The notes under the pieces are model-generated. The model was not told the origin of the DNA and searched no databases. It saw only the letters and a list, made by a program, of their open reading frames with translations. From Lysinibacillus sphaericus (lineage in GTDB: Bacteria; Bacillota; Bacilli; Bacillales_A; Planococcaceae), in contig NZ_SADV01000024.1 in NCBI RefSeq assembly GCF_006864135.1, forward strand, positions 1 through 64,000: a DNA stretch of 64,000 nt, given 5' to 3'. Shown here one piece after another: positions 9,031 to 20,686 of this stretch. Positions within the stretch are counted from its first letter, which is position 1. Every line of letters begins with the position of its first letter. Position numbers and translations under genes: made by a program.

Positions 9031-9059
9031 AAGCCAAAGCCGCAAGCGGTCTTTGGCTT
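9031..9059 (-). terminator. Terminator after dnaK
   Basis: The arms AAGCCAAAG and CTTTGGCTT carry an inner CCGC/GCGG pairing. TTTTCTCTTTATC follows on the minus strand, 26 bases past the dnaK stop. Confidence 0.8.
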
Positions 9060-9084
9060 CTTCACTCAACTGTGTTACTTACTA

Positions 9085-10935
<1,851 letters not shown>

Positions 10936-10998
10936 CTATTATTTAAACGCAAATGATGCGTTTTCTATCTAAATGTAATAAATTAAATAGTACTAAGT

Positions 10999-11565
10999 CT
11001 ATTCGTTTACAGATACCATTGTTGGGCGTAATACACGATCCTTTAACATATAGCCTTTTTGAAGCTCGCGTAAGACAACACCCGTCTCTTTTTCACTATC
11101 TTGCTCTTGCATGACAGCTTGGTGAATATTAGGGTCAAATTGCTCCCCTTCAGCTTTAATAATCTGTAAGCCTTCCTTCTCAGCAGCTTCTATCAGAGAA
11201 CGGTACACCATTTCAATACCTTTCACGATGGAAGCAGTTTCTTCAGAAGTCGCTTCAACTTGTAAGGCACGTTCAAAATTATCAATTACTGGCAATAAAT
11301 CAGACAGTAAGCTCTGAGCGCGATACTTTTCAGCAGCCTCACGATCAAGTTGATTGCGGCGGCGAATATTATCGAAGTCAGCACGTAAGCGTAAATGACG
11401 ATTTTCCTCGTCGTCTAGCTTTGCTTGTAACTCAGCTAGCTTTGCTTCATACTGTTCTTCGATTGTTAATTCCGCTTTTTGTTCTTCTACTACTTCTGTT
11501 TCTTCTACCACATTTTCAGCTTGTAAATCCTGTACAAGGTCTTTGTTTTCAGTTTTTTCCGTCAC
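10999..11565 (-). CDS. grpE: Nucleotide exchange factor GrpE
   Basis: About 188 residues. A charged, disordered N-terminus leads into a long coiled coil (about 45-110, with [15 protein letters not shown]) and the C-terminal beta domain with the signature region [14 protein letters not shown] and [19 protein letters not shown]. It exchanges ADP for ATP on DnaK. The frame can be extended to 11586, but that part contains the AGGAGG itself; the GTG at 11565, six bases after AGGAGGATAAAA begins to spare, is the likely start. It follows hrcA almost without a gap. Confidence 0.95.
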   Translation of the reverse strand: MTEKTENKDLVQDLQAENVVEETEVVEEQKAELTIEEQYEAKLAELQAKLDDEENRHLRLRADFDNIRRRNQLDREAAEKYRAQSLLSDLLPVIDNFERALQVEATSEETASIVKGIEMVYRSLIEAAEKEGLQIIKAEGEQFDPNIHQAVMQEQDSEKETGVVLRELQKGYMLKDRVLRPTMVSVNE

Positions 11566-11582
11566 TTTTATCCTCCTCATTA

Positions 11583-12611
11583 TCAATCACTACGATTCTT
11601 CGTAAAGGCTTGTGTTAAATCCAAGCGCATTACGTCTAGTAAAGCAACAACACGTTTATAATCCATTCGTGTTGGACCAATAATTGCTATAGCCCCTTGC
11701 TGATCTTCACCAATAGAATAAGTGGTCGTAATGACACTACAGTTTTCCATTTCTAGTTGTTTATTTTCTGAACCAATACGAATGTGAATGCCCGATTCAT
11801 TAGGATGGAAGAGTGACTGCACTTGGCTAGTCGTTTCCATTAAGTCCAAAATCATTCGGACTTTATTTAAATCGTGGAATTCAGGTTGGTTGAACATATT
11901 TGTTTTACCACCATAGAAAATTTTACTTTCTGAATTATGCATCGTCGCTGTCACGAGAGCGTGAATAAAATCATCCGCTGATCGAACATGCTGGTGTAAT
12001 ACTGTTAGCACTTCAGCTTCGAGTTTTTTATGAATATCCTCTAATGAAACACCAACTAGTCGTTCATTTAAGATATTAACCATTTTCTCTAAATCAGTAG
12101 CGGTAAAATTAGGCGGTAAACTAAACATGCGATTTTCAACATGCCCGTTATTCGTTACGATAATCGCTACTGCTGTATCGCTAGAAAGTGGCACAACTGA
12201 AAATCGTTTTACTCGATGTCTTTGAACATCTGGTCCTAAAAGAATCGATGTATACGAGGTCAGTTCTGATAAAATATTGGCTGACTTTCTGATAATATGC
12301 TCTACTTCTACTAAGCGATCGTTAAAAATTGATTGGATTTGCTGAATATCCCTCGAATTAATGCCTTGGGGATTCAACAAATGATCTACATAAAATCTAT
12401 AACCCTTTTCCGAAGGCACTCGACCAGAGGAAGTGTGCGTTTTTTCTAAGAAGCCTAATTCCTCTAAATCCGCCATTTCATTTCGAATTGTGGCTGGACT
12501 AAATGTAATCTCTTGCTTTTTGGAGATTTGGCGAGAACCTACCGGCTGTGCAAACATAATAAAGTCATCTACGATAGCTTGCAATATTTGTAATTGCCGA
12601 TTTGTTAGCAT
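11583..12611 (-). CDS. hrcA: Heat-inducible transcription repressor HrcA
   Basis: About 342 residues. HrcA binds the CIRCE operator and represses the class I heat-shock operon; its folding depends on GroEL. The N-terminal winged helix is visible as [28 protein letters not shown] and [38 protein letters not shown], all family hallmarks, followed by the GAF-like and dimerisation regions. The frame is open to 12632, but the ATG at 12611 with AGAGGTGATAATC fits the family; the longer version would start inside the CIRCE. It is the first gene of the operon and autoregulated. Confidence 0.97.
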   Translation of the reverse strand: MLTNRQLQILQAIVDDFIMFAQPVGSRQISKKQEITFSPATIRNEMADLEELGFLEKTHTSSGRVPSEKGYRFYVDHLLNPQGINSRDIQQIQSIFNDRLVEVEHIIRKSANILSELTSYTSILLGPDVQRHRVKRFSVVPLSSDTAVAIIVTNNGHVENRMFSLPPNFTATDLEKMVNILNERLVGVSLEDIHKKLEAEVLTVLHQHVRSADDFIHALVTATMHNSESKIFYGGKTNMFNQPEFHDLNKVRMILDLMETTSQVQSLFHPNESGIHIRIGSENKQLEMENCSVITTTYSIGEDQQGAIAIIGPTRMDYKRVVALLDVMRLDLTQAFTKNRSD

Positions 12612-12625
12612 GATTATCACCTCTG

Positions 12626-12652
12626 TTAGCACTCAACTAAGAGGAGTGCTAA
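12626..12652. promoter_or_regulatory. CIRCE operator (HrcA binding site)
   Basis: A perfect TTAGCACTC-N9-GAGTGCTAA inverted repeat lies between the promoter and hrcA. It is the canonical HrcA target, so it predicts heat-inducible, HrcA-repressed transcription of hrcA-grpE-dnaK and probably beyond. Confidence 0.97.
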
Positions 12653-12662
12653 TACTATTATT

Positions 12663-12691
12663 AAGTTATCAAATCCTACATTTTATGTCAA
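12663..12691 (-). promoter_or_regulatory. Probable SigA promoter of the hrcA operon
   Basis: On the minus strand TTGACA (12686-12691), a 17-base spacer, then TAACTT (12663-12668). The -35 is perfect and the -10 weak. It lies directly upstream of the CIRCE. Confidence 0.6.
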
Positions 12692-12700
12692 CGATATCGC

Positions 12701-13846
12701 TCAATCTTCTAGTAAAAATTGTTGAAATACTTCATTACCTACAAAGCGACCTTTTCGCGTAAGTCGAATTCCTTTAGTATCCTGTTCCAAAAGACCTTCT
12801 GAAACTAACTTTTCTATGACATATGAGTAATCCCTATACATTGATTCTTTAAATTTTTCTTCATATATAGAGTGTGTAATTCCTTCTGTTTTACGCAAAC
12901 CTAAAAACATTTGCTCTTCGCGTTTCTCATTCTCTGTCACAACATGCTCATAGACAATTGGTAGTTCCCCTGCATTTACTGCATCCATATACTTTTTCAA
13001 TGGTCCATGATTTGAATAACGCTGACCCGCTAAATACCCATGAGCACCAGCACCAAATCCTGCATATTCATCATTTTCCCAGTATATTTTATTATGTTTA
13101 GAACTGAAACCAGATTGAGCAAAGTTACTTATTTCGTATTGTTGAAGTCCATGCGCCTCCATCTGGTTCATTAGCACATCGTACATATCCGCTTCAAGAT
13201 CTTCAGTTGGCAAATGGAGCTTCCCTTTTGTGTATTGATTATAAAAAATCGTTTTTGGCTCCACTATTAGTGAATAAGCCGAATAATGTGGTATTTCAAG
13301 AGCGAACGCTTTTTCTAAGGTGTCCTTCCATTGTGCCATCGTCTGACCCGGCAACCCGTACATTAAATCCAAACTAATATTTCTAAAGCCTACCTTTTTC
13401 GCCAAGGCAATTGTTTCATAAACATGATTGTTGCTATGAGTACGACCAATTTTCTTTAACAACTCTTGATCAAAGGATTGTACACCCATACTTAAGCGAT
13501 TTACACCACCGTCAAACAATGCTTGCATTTTTGCTTCTGAAAGCTCGTCCGGATTGGCCTCTGATGTAAATTCTGTCACATTGTCCATCGGAATATACGT
13601 ACGAATAAGCTCAAGAAGTCTGTCTATTTGTTTAGGTGATAGTGCTGTTGGTGTACCGCCACCAAGAAATATCGTTTCGATTTGCTTAAAACTCTCGGGA
13701 TATTTTTTTGTCGCAAGCTCCATCTCCTTGCCAAGCATTTCTATATATTCATCCACTGGTTGATTTTTAAAATAAAATTTATTGAAATCGCAATAATTAC
13801 AAATTTGATGACAAAAAGGAATATGAATGTAAACACCTCGTGCCAT
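12701..13846 (-). CDS. hemW: HemW-type radical SAM protein (heme chaperone)
   Basis: About 381 residues, related to oxygen-independent coproporphyrinogen III oxidase but of the HemW type, which carries heme rather than oxidising the porphyrin. The start MARGVYIHIPFC leads into the CX3CX2C iron-sulfur motif (C-HQI-C-NY-C). Further matches are IFLGGGTPTAL, EANPDEL, RLSMGVQSF and LDLMYGLPGQT. The frame extends to 13915, but the ATG at 13846 with AAGAAGGGA fits the family start. It lies just upstream of hrcA, as in Bacillus subtilis, but lepA, its usual partner there, is absent. Confidence 0.93.
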   Translation of the reverse strand: MARGVYIHIPFCHQICNYCDFNKFYFKNQPVDEYIEMLGKEMELATKKYPESFKQIETIFLGGGTPTALSPKQIDRLLELIRTYIPMDNVTEFTSEANPDELSEAKMQALFDGGVNRLSMGVQSFDQELLKKIGRTHSNNHVYETIALAKKVGFRNISLDLMYGLPGQTMAQWKDTLEKAFALEIPHYSAYSLIVEPKTIFYNQYTKGKLHLPTEDLEADMYDVLMNQMEAHGLQQYEISNFAQSGFSSKHNKIYWENDEYAGFGAGAHGYLAGQRYSNHGPLKKYMDAVNAGELPIVYEHVVTENEKREEQMFLGLRKTEGITHSIYEEKFKESMYRDYSYVIEKLVSEGLLEQDTKGIRLTRKGRFVGNEVFQQFLLED

Positions 13847-13997
13847 AACTATCCCTTCTTTCTCGTTAGTCTTTTCCATTTCCTCATTATAAACAATAGC
13901 GGCACGGAACGCCATGAATCAAGTTAGGAAAATAACTAAATCAAAACTATGTTACTTTAACGTTATTATCCGAAAATTCACACCTTTGTGTTGTGCT

Positions 13998-14344
13998 AAC
14001 TAAAAACAAGAAATGGAGTAATCATGATGGACATAATTTTTAAAGCAACAACCGCAACAGAAAATGATGATGACACCTCAATTACACACATCTTTTGAAT
14101 TACTACAATATACAACACTTGAACTTGCGACAATTTCTGTATGAACAGCAATTAGAGAATATCGTAAAGAGTTAGGAATACCAGCAGCAAACAAACGAAA
14201 GGCAATATAAATTTTACAGCCCATCCATATAATCATTGTTCTAACATGAAAACGATTTTCCTATACTGAATGTGGTTTTGGCTATACGTCCTTTCGCGAG
14301 AAGAAATAGCAAGAAATAGACCCCTTAAATTTCTTAAAAGCAAA
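13998..14344. other. Decayed gap upstream of hemW
   Basis: No intact gene. Short open stretches separated by stops on the plus strand (for example around 14110-14210, with the readable piece EYRKELGIPAANKRKAI) look like remnants of a small protein I cannot name. lepA, the usual neighbour of hemW, is not here. Confidence 0.3.
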
Positions 14345-14383
14345 AAAATAGTATGCTTGAAGGCTCCTCAAGCACACTATTTT
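14345..14383. terminator. Hairpin in decayed region
   Basis: AAAATAGT with an inner GCTTGA pairs with TCAAGC and ACTATTTT around a short loop, then TCTCTTTT. It probably once ended a gene that has since decayed. Confidence 0.5.
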
Positions 14384-14582
14384 CTCTTTTGGATAACCCA
14401 CATCTTGTCAATATCCAATATTTATACTATCGACACTCATATACTCGCAATAACAACACTTCCAATAGTTACAGTCGTGAATCCATCCACTAGCATTGGT
14501 GTTAAAATTTCACTGGAAATTTTTTCTGTTCATCATCCTTTTTGCCAATACTTCTACTTACTTCCTCATATACGATGTAGTC

Positions 14583-14764
14583 TCCCGGAAAACCAAATGT
14601 AGTGTTAACTCTACTGTACATACAAACGAGGAGCTATATATCCGCAAAATTCTAAAGCAGTGTAACGGCAATATTTCAGCCGCTGCTAACAATTTAATAT
14701 TTCTCGCCAATCTCTACAGCATTATATGAAGAAACTAGCGATTCGAAAAGAAGCGTTTATTTAA
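14583..14764 (+). pseudogene. Remnant of a sigma-54-dependent regulator (Fis-type HTH end)
   Basis: The translation YIRKILKQCNGNISAAANNL is the start of the C-terminal Fis-type DNA-binding helix of NtrC-family activators. After one missing base near 14697 the next frame continues ISRQSLQHYMKKLAIRKEAFI and stops. Together they give a normal end of such a protein. Upstream, a degraded SPGK sequence may be what is left of the WPGN motif. The ATPase domain is absent. Confidence 0.65.
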
Positions 14765-14782
14765 GCTTTCAATTCATTTCAC

Positions 14783-14823
14783 AAAAAAATCAACAGCAAT
14801 GCAATAATGGTTTTGATTTTTTT
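14783..14823 (-). terminator. Terminator of chrA
   Basis: The arms AAAAAAATCAA and TTGATTTTTTT lie just after the chrA stop; the minus strand ends in a run of T. The stem is AT-rich and therefore weak. Confidence 0.5.
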
Positions 14824-14829
14824 GTATCC

Positions 14830-15999
14830 TTAATAACATACAATTCCTACGCAAATGCCAATTAGTACGAGCAAATAAGGTTGAACTTTCCAATTCATCA
14901 AGCACCATAAAAAAGCGGCTACAAGTAGTATGTCTAGACCATTTTGAATTGTCTGTGTCACAATCGGATGAATAAAAGCTGCGGCTAATATTCCAACAAC
15001 TGCTGCGTTTGCACCAGCCATCGCCCCTCTTAATCCGGCGAAACGATTAAGAGCTAGCCAAAAAGGCATTGCCCCTATTATTAGCAAAAATGCCGGTAAA
15101 AAAATAGCTATCGTTGCGATAATGGCCCCAGGTACTCCAGCAATGACCATACCTATGTAGGAAGCAAAGGTAAATAATGGACCTGGGACTGCCTGTGTCA
15201 ATCCGTATCCTGCCAAAAAATCTGAAGAACTTATTAACCCACTTTGGACAAACTGTGCCTCTAGTAAAGGCAATACGACATGACCTCCACCAAACACTAA
15301 TGCACCTGATAGATAAAACTTGTCAAGGATCGTAAACCATTCATATTGAATGAGTGGGCTAACAATTGGTAAACCAACAAGAAGTATTACAAACAGTGCT
15401 AAAAAACATTTACCTGTCGTTTTTGAAATAGGTACAACCGTTTCTTCTGGATTCTCTCTTTGATTGATTTTCTTAAAAAATTGATAGCCGAGAAAAGAAG
15501 CTACAATAATAGTCGTCACTTGAGCAAGTGGATGGACCCACAAAAGCACTGCCACCAGTGCCAACAAAGCGATTATAAGATGGCGAATACTAAGGATTAA
15601 TTTTTTTGACATATCAAAAATAGCTTGTGCAACAATCGCAATCGCCACCAATTTTAAACCATGAATCCACCCCATATCCATCTCTGTATGTACAGAGAAA
15701 TACGCAAATGCCATAAGTAGCAAAACTGACGGCAATGTAAAACCAACAAATGACACAATACTCCCAAATAAACCGCCTCTTAATAAGCCAATCCCCATCC
15801 CTACCTGACTCGATGCTGGCCCAGGTAAAAATTGACTGAGTGCAACAAGCTGACTGTAGTCATAATCAGATAACCATTTACGCTTCTGAACATATTCATT
15901 TTGAAAATACCCTAAATGTGCAGTGGGGCCACCAAAAGATGTACAACCTAATGTAAGCGAAACTAAAAAAATCTCCCATAACCTTCGCAATATTTTCAA
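14830..15999 (-). CDS. chrA: Chromate transporter, CHR family
   Basis: 389 residues and about ten to twelve hydrophobic segments, the size of two-domain ChrA proteins that export chromate from the cytoplasm. The N-terminal half has the CHR hallmarks SFGGPTAHLGYF and LSQFLPGPASSQVGMGIGLLRGG. The second half repeats them as GGGHVVLPLLE and GLTQAVPGPLFTFASYIG. The first possible start is a TTG at 15999, after an in-frame stop, with GGAAAG upstream. Neighbours are unrelated, so it looks like a single gene. Function is from family; some members handle other anions. Confidence 0.88.
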   Translation of the reverse strand: MKILRRLWEIFLVSLTLGCTSFGGPTAHLGYFQNEYVQKRKWLSDYDYSQLVALSQFLPGPASSQVGMGIGLLRGGLFGSIVSFVGFTLPSVLLLMAFAYFSVHTEMDMGWIHGLKLVAIAIVAQAIFDMSKKLILSIRHLIIALLALVAVLLWVHPLAQVTTIIVASFLGYQFFKKINQRENPEETVVPISKTTGKCFLALFVILLVGLPIVSPLIQYEWFTILDKFYLSGALVFGGGHVVLPLLEAQFVQSGLISSSDFLAGYGLTQAVPGPLFTFASYIGMVIAGVPGAIIATIAIFLPAFLLIIGAMPFWLALNRFAGLRGAMAGANAAVVGILAAAFIHPIVTQTIQNGLDILLVAAFLWCLMNWKVQPYLLVLIGICVGIVCY

Positions 16000-16101
16000 C
16001 TACTTTCCATGTCGTCTATATTTATAGTACAAGGGGTAATCAACCTTTTGGTTTAAGATATTGTAAAGTTTTAAAAAAATATGAGAGTCATGTTTTCGAT
16101 C

Positions 16102-16947
16102 TTAATCTCCAATCTTGACGGCAGAGCCAAGCTCACTTCCATTTGCAGCTACCGGAATAAGCTCATAGCTCTTCCCCGTTAAATACAATGCATCGAGGCG
16201 AACACCCCACTTTGTATACTCTTCATTCAAAGGATATGCTACGTTAAATGGCCAAGATTCCCCTGTTACTGAGTGGATTTTAAAATGCAACGCTTCATTG
16301 AGTAAGCTTTTCTCTGAATGAAAGTATATTGTTGTTGATATAGGTGTAGAAACAACCTCCTCTATTGTTATTTCCTGACCATCTAAAAGCTTTACTTTTT
16401 TCTCAACAGGGAAGACCTTTCTATCTTCTTGTAATTGCTCTTGTGAAGCTTCCACTTGAAATTCCCACGGCACGTCAATTTTTTTTTCGCCGTTCCAGTC
16501 GTTATAACGAATATCTAAGTTTAATATTTTATCATCTGGTAGTTCACTTAATTTCACACTACTATAAATTGTATAGGTTTTATCAGATTGTTGGATAGTC
16601 TGTCCTCCATTTCTAACCGTGAACTCTTTTCCATTCACAAAAACCTGTGGAAAGAAAAAGATTCGGTAGTCGAAATTTAAGCCTTTTACTGGTTTAAAGG
16701 TAGCATTCAGTAGTATTTGATTATCATCAATAATTATTTCATTTAATGTTAAACGTCCGAGACTATTTTCAGCAGTTTTATCGATCACTGTTTTGTAGGC
16801 TTCAAAATTTAAATCCTTCTTAAACAAAAAATAATAAACAATTACACAAGTAGCTACCAATAAAAGCAATACAACAATAAACCATATTTTCCGCCCCCGA
16901 TTTTCCTTAGGCTCACTCTCGACAAGAAGCATATCATTGGACACCAT
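16102..16947 (-). CDS. Membrane-anchored protein, DUF4179/DUF5643-like
   Basis: About 281 residues. A short cytoplasmic N-terminus is followed by a single membrane segment (about 20-42, IWFIVVLLLLVATCVIVYYF) and an extracytoplasmic beta-rich domain of ~230 residues. The style (LTLNEIIIDDNQILLNATF, then a second half with YLTGKSYELIPV) resembles the outer part of DUF4179-type proteins, often linked to ECF sigma control. No sigma factor gene is adjacent, so an anti-sigma role is not supported. The frame opens with GTG at 16953; the ATG at 16947 after GAGG is a better start. Confidence 0.5.
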   Translation of the reverse strand: MVSNDMLLVESEPKENRGRKIWFIVVLLLLVATCVIVYYFLFKKDLNFEAYKTVIDKTAENSLGRLTLNEIIIDDNQILLNATFKPVKGLNFDYRIFFFPQVFVNGKEFTVRNGGQTIQQSDKTYTIYSSVKLSELPDDKILNLDIRYNDWNGEKKIDVPWEFQVEASQEQLQEDRKVFPVEKKVKLLDGQEITIEEVVSTPISTTIYFHSEKSLLNEALHFKIHSVTGESWPFNVAYPLNEEYTKWGVRLDALYLTGKSYELIPVAANGSELGSAVKIGD

Positions 16948-17137
16948 GTACACCTCATTTTAAGAAAGTATGTCATCACAAATGCTTTTTATTTATTGTA
17001 GTTTTCAATTGGACATTATATAACCTCTAACGATGTCAAGGTTTGGCTGATTTCACTATGTATCTATAGAAATAATTTAAATTCCTTTTATGTGTTTAAA
17101 ACAATTAGTACGGCAACCACCTTTTTAGTTTAACGAA

Positions 17138-17263
17138 CACTTTCAAGAATTATCGCTCAACTTTTGAATTTTATCGATTAACTTTCATGTTTTATCACCC
17201 AACTTTTGAATTTTATCGATTAACTTTCACGTTTTATCTCCCAACTTCTGAATTTTATCGACA
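17138..17263. repeat. Six tandem 21-bp repeats
   Basis: Six head-to-tail units of exactly 21 bp. Units 2, 4 and 6 are of one kind (AACTTTTGAATTTTATCGAT type); units 3 and 5, and loosely 1, are of another (AACTTTCATGTTTTATCACC type). They alternate, so the higher-order period is 42 bp. There is no start codon or ribosome site, although one plus-strand frame is open through it as a heptapeptide repeat. Confidence 0.9.
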
Positions 17264-17287
17264 TCCACCTCCCCAAGAGTAAAAAAA

Positions 17288-17315
17288 GATTCACACACAA
17301 AACTGTGCGTAAATC
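17288..17315 (-). terminator. Terminator of nrnB
   Basis: On the minus strand GATTTACGCACA pairs with TGTGTGTGAATC (one G-T and one mismatch), followed by TTTTTTTAC, 15 bases past the stop. Confidence 0.75.
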
Positions 17316-17330
17316 CTTTATCCTTTATCC

Positions 17331-18521
17331 TTACTCTTGATGACGAACCTTTTTGGCTTCTTCCATTAAATAATCTACAAATAACTCATCTTTCACTAAC
17401 CATGCTTGATAATTTCTTTTTAAAAACCATTCTGCTTCATAAAAACTTGTAAAGATTTGATCTAATGGAAGTTTATTTTTTTCAATTACCCAATCAAAGT
17501 CACTTATTGAATATAGGAGGAAAAATTCTCCCTTAAGGTTTTTATACATTGTCCCAAAAGAAGAGAACCTTAAATTATAGCGATTTCGTTTCGCATCCTC
17601 TGGTATTGGTGCTATATGAAATATTTGTGCCACGTACTGCTCATAAGCTTCATCTGTTAAAGAGCAACCCGCTGCTTTTTGATGCCCTCCCCCTCCGAAT
17701 TCTGCTGCAATTGCCGAAACATCTATGTGATCATGAATCGTACGAAATGAAATTTTTTTGCCACCCATATTTAATATAGCTATAAAATCGAGGTGTACAT
17801 TTTCTTTTCCCAATTCATTACCAAGCTCTGAATGATACGATTCTGCATAAACCACACCTGTAAAGTATTCTCCGATCGATGTTTGCACTAACTCCCTTTT
17901 CTTTCGACGGATGTACCGTGCTATCTTCTCCTCTTCCATTGTTAAAATTTTCTTTTCAAATTCATTGAAGTCAAAATGTTCGCTAGTCTTTAAACGTTCA
18001 AGCATTTTTTCTTCAAACTCTTCGATTGATACTAAAAAAAAGAGTGCATTGAGTCGACGTGCTTGCTGATTATCATTCTTTTCCCACTCCCACGTATCGT
18101 ACTGTCTCACTAATTCTACAAATTCTGTGATGGCATTCCTTTGTTCTAAAAATCCATGTGTAACAAGATACTGATAAAGTAAAGACGTGGCGGATGTTAA
18201 ATTGCCCTTCTCATCTTCTATTGATACTTTACCCCATTCATAATCGTTTAAATGAAAAGCCGTTTTATGATGATCAAGCAATTGAACTTTACCCGTTGCG
18301 ATATAATAGTCATTTAACCTCCTTTCATTTTCCTCGTTTGGAGATAAATCAGTAATAAATAAAAACGTATCTTGTTCGTTATTGTCTAAAAAATACTCAA
18401 TTTCACGGTCCAACGCTGAAATTGAATTGTACTTAACCTTCACTTGATCTTGAAAGGCAAGCTTGGCTAAAATCCCGCAGCCTACTCCATCTAAATCATT
18501 ATGCGATAGCAATTTATACAT
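17331..18521 (-). CDS. nrnB: DHH-family oligoribonuclease/phosphodiesterase NrnB
   Basis: 396 residues, close to the length and sequence style of Bacillus subtilis NrnB (YngD), which degrades short RNA oligonucleotides and dephosphorylates small nucleotides. Motifs are HNDLDGVGCG (metal), FITDLSPNEEN, the DHH signature LLDHHKTAFHLN and the C-terminal GGGGHQKAAGC of the DHHA1 domain. A charged insert (EKKILTMEEEKIARYIRRKKRELVQ in part) is also present in NrnB. It acts in the cytoplasm. Single gene with its own terminator; the ATG at 18521 follows GAGGTG. Confidence 0.88.
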   Translation of the reverse strand: MYKLLSHNDLDGVGCGILAKLAFQDQVKVKYNSISALDREIEYFLDNNEQDTFLFITDLSPNEENERRLNDYYIATGKVQLLDHHKTAFHLNDYEWGKVSIEDEKGNLTSATSLLYQYLVTHGFLEQRNAITEFVELVRQYDTWEWEKNDNQQARRLNALFFLVSIEEFEEKMLERLKTSEHFDFNEFEKKILTMEEEKIARYIRRKKRELVQTSIGEYFTGVVYAESYHSELGNELGKENVHLDFIAILNMGGKKISFRTIHDHIDVSAIAAEFGGGGHQKAAGCSLTDEAYEQYVAQIFHIAPIPEDAKRNRYNLRFSSFGTMYKNLKGEFFLLYSISDFDWVIEKNKLPLDQIFTSFYEAEWFLKRNYQAWLVKDELFVDYLMEEAKKVRHQE

Positions 18522-19027
18522 TTTTTCACCTCAATATTAGTATGGTTTATCATTGAAAAAATTATCGGTATTGTAAGACGTGTTTATGTGATATGCTCCC
18601 CATCACTAGACAGATGAAAAACTTATGTAGAATCTTTTTTGATTAAAAGTAAATTAATATATATTTTTTTCGCTTAATAGTCATAAAGCATTAAAATATT
18701 CACCACTCTTAAATAAATCAATATTATTTTTAGAATAGTATTTATTGTAAAAAAATTTACCTCCTTAAAGCAATTTTCCATCATTCACTTTGTAACAATT
18801 TATATATAAAGACATAAAACCCTTTAAATCCAACATTTACAAACATAATCTATTATAATATTTTTCCATATATTTCACTCCTAGTAAATCAGATTATTTG
18901 GAAATAACTGAAATTAACCATCCTATAAAATATAAATTCATTTTTTGTTATAATATGTTATTATAATTTTAGTAAAACGACCTATTTTTGTTAAATAAAA
19001 AAATAGAGGAAAAACGAACTAAAAAGG
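18522..19027. other. AT-rich gap upstream of the decarboxylase
   Basis: About 500 bases with no convincing gene on either strand. TATAAT at 18949-18954, in a run of AT-rich sequence, could be the -10 of the downstream decarboxylase; a -35 is not clear. No riboswitch fold was recognised. Confidence 0.4.
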
Positions 19028-19036
19028 ATGATGAAC

Positions 19037-20686
19037 ATGAAAAAAATCCAACAATTATTCCAAAGCGAAGATGGTAATATCGAACAAAGGGAGAATTTTT
19101 TATCCCTATTAGAGAAAATTGTTACATCATTAGATGAGTTAAAAAACCCAAAAACAACAACTCTTGGACCAATGAAAGAGCGCTCTGACAATTTCTATAA
19201 AGAGTTAATGCAAGAAAATCAAGTACCAACTTCAGGTGTCGGACTTGATCAGGTTGTGAATGATTTAACGCAATTGATGCAAGGACATCCTTACCATACA
19301 CGTAACTTTGTAACAAATGTTTTACCAATGGCTAGCATTCCTGGTATATTAGGACAATTCACAAATGCGCTGCTTAACGGTAACAATCTATGGGATGTAT
19401 ACGGACCTGCTGCCGCAGAATGTGAGGTAAAGGTAGTAGCAATGATGTCGAAATTAGTTGGCTACGACTATACTCAAAGCTTTGGTTACACAACTTGGGG
19501 TGGACAAGGGGCTGTTTTCAGTGGACTTCGTCTTGCGATTGCTAAACAATTCCCTAACGCAAAAGAAGATGGCGTACCAAATAATTTATATTGCTTTGCT
19601 TCAGAAAATGCACATTACAGCTTATTAAAATCAATTGAAGCAGTAGGCATCGGTAGCAAACATTTAATTCGTATTAAAGCTGGCAAAGACCATTCAATGG
19701 ATATCGAAGATTTACGTATGCGTATGACTGAAGTGATCGAAAATGGTGGTATTCCAGTGTACGTAGTTGCTACAACAGGCGCTACAGATCAATTTGCCAT
19801 TGATGATGTACAAGCAATCAAAAAAGTTACAACTGACCTTGAACAAAAACATTCATTAAAACCTATACATATTCACGCTGATTCAGCTTTAGGTGGTTTT
19901 TACGCATTTTTCAACGATTATGATTTTAAGGCAAATCCACTTCAGTTAGAGACTACTGTTTTACAAGCACTGGAACAAATTAAAGAACGTATGCAATATC
20001 TACCTATTGCAGATAGCCTTTGCTTCGACTTCCAAAAGCTTGGTCAAACGCCTTATTTAACAAGCTTATTCTTAATAAAAGAAGGGAAACATTTACAGCT
20101 TTTAGATATTGAGGACTTCGACACACCTTATGTTGGTAATCGAGGCTATGGTTCTTATCATACAGGTTATACATTAGAGTGCTCTCGTATGGGTAGTTCA
20201 ATTGCTATTTACGCTGCATTACAGGCGTTTGGGAAAGAAGGTTACCAACAAATATTAGCAAATTATGTGCGTGTAAATTTAGCATTCCGTGCGCAGTTAG
20301 CAGAGAAAATTTCAATGTTACAAGTAGTCAATGAGTCTAATATTGGACCAGTTACAGCATTTCGTTTGTATCCTGAAGGCTTTAATTGGAAATCTGAACA
20401 ATCAGGTAGCTATACACAAGATCAGATTGAATATATTAATGGCCTTAACGCTTCTTTATTTGAAATTATAGGAGAAGGTCGCGACGAAGTATTTTTCGGT
20501 GATACTACACGAGTTTGCACTGTCAACACTAGTGATACAAAACAACAAATTCCAGTCGCTGCCGCAAAATTCTTTTCAATCTCTCCTTATACAGAGACGG
20601 AACATATTAGTGATATGATTCATTTTTTACAACAAAAGGTGAAAGTATTGGAGGATGTTAAAGTTGAGTATAGTCAAAAAATTTAA
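19037..20686 (+). CDS. PLP-dependent decarboxylase, group II-like
   Basis: About 549 residues of the glutamate/aromatic amino acid decarboxylase superfamily. Visible are the small-domain region with [31 protein letters not shown] around the cofactor phosphate, [15 protein letters not shown] (usual form HVDAA.GG) and [11 protein letters not shown], which holds the probable Schiff-base Lys (usual form DPHK). Both motifs deviate from the common form, so it belongs to a divergent branch and the substrate is unknown. Starts at 19028, 19031 and 19037 are possible; 19037 has the best distance from AAAAAGG. Its 3' end overlaps the chemoreceptor gene by 23 bases, suggesting translational coupling. Confidence 0.8.
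   Translation: MKKIQQLFQSEDGNIEQRENFLSLLEKIVTSLDELKNPKTTTLGPMKERSDNFYKELMQENQVPTSGVGLDQVVNDLTQLMQGHPYHTRNFVTNVLPMASIPGILGQFTNALLNGNNLWDVYGPAAAECEVKVVAMMSKLVGYDYTQSFGYTTWGGQGAVFSGLRLAIAKQFPNAKEDGVPNNLYCFASENAHYSLLKSIEAVGIGSKHLIRIKAGKDHSMDIEDLRMRMTEVIENGGIPVYVVATTGATDQFAIDDVQAIKKVTTDLEQKHSLKPIHIHADSALGGFYAFFNDYDFKANPLQLETTVLQALEQIKERMQYLPIADSLCFDFQKLGQTPYLTSLFLIKEGKHLQLLDIEDFDTPYVGNRGYGSYHTGYTLECSRMGSSIAIYAALQAFGKEGYQQILANYVRVNLAFRAQLAEKISMLQVVNESNIGPVTAFRLYPEGFNWKSEQSGSYTQDQIEYINGLNASLFEIIGEGRDEVFFGDTTRVCTVNTSDTKQQIPVAAAKFFSISPYTETEHISDMIHFLQQKVKVLEDVKVEYSQKI

Noticed and set aside
14270-14602. 110-codon plus-strand frame
   Set aside because: No ribosome site, low-complexity translation, and it runs through a terminator hairpin and the sigma-54 regulator remnant in another frame.
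17138-17263. CRISPR-like array
   Set aside because: The units are contiguous and similar throughout, with no unique spacers and no cas genes.
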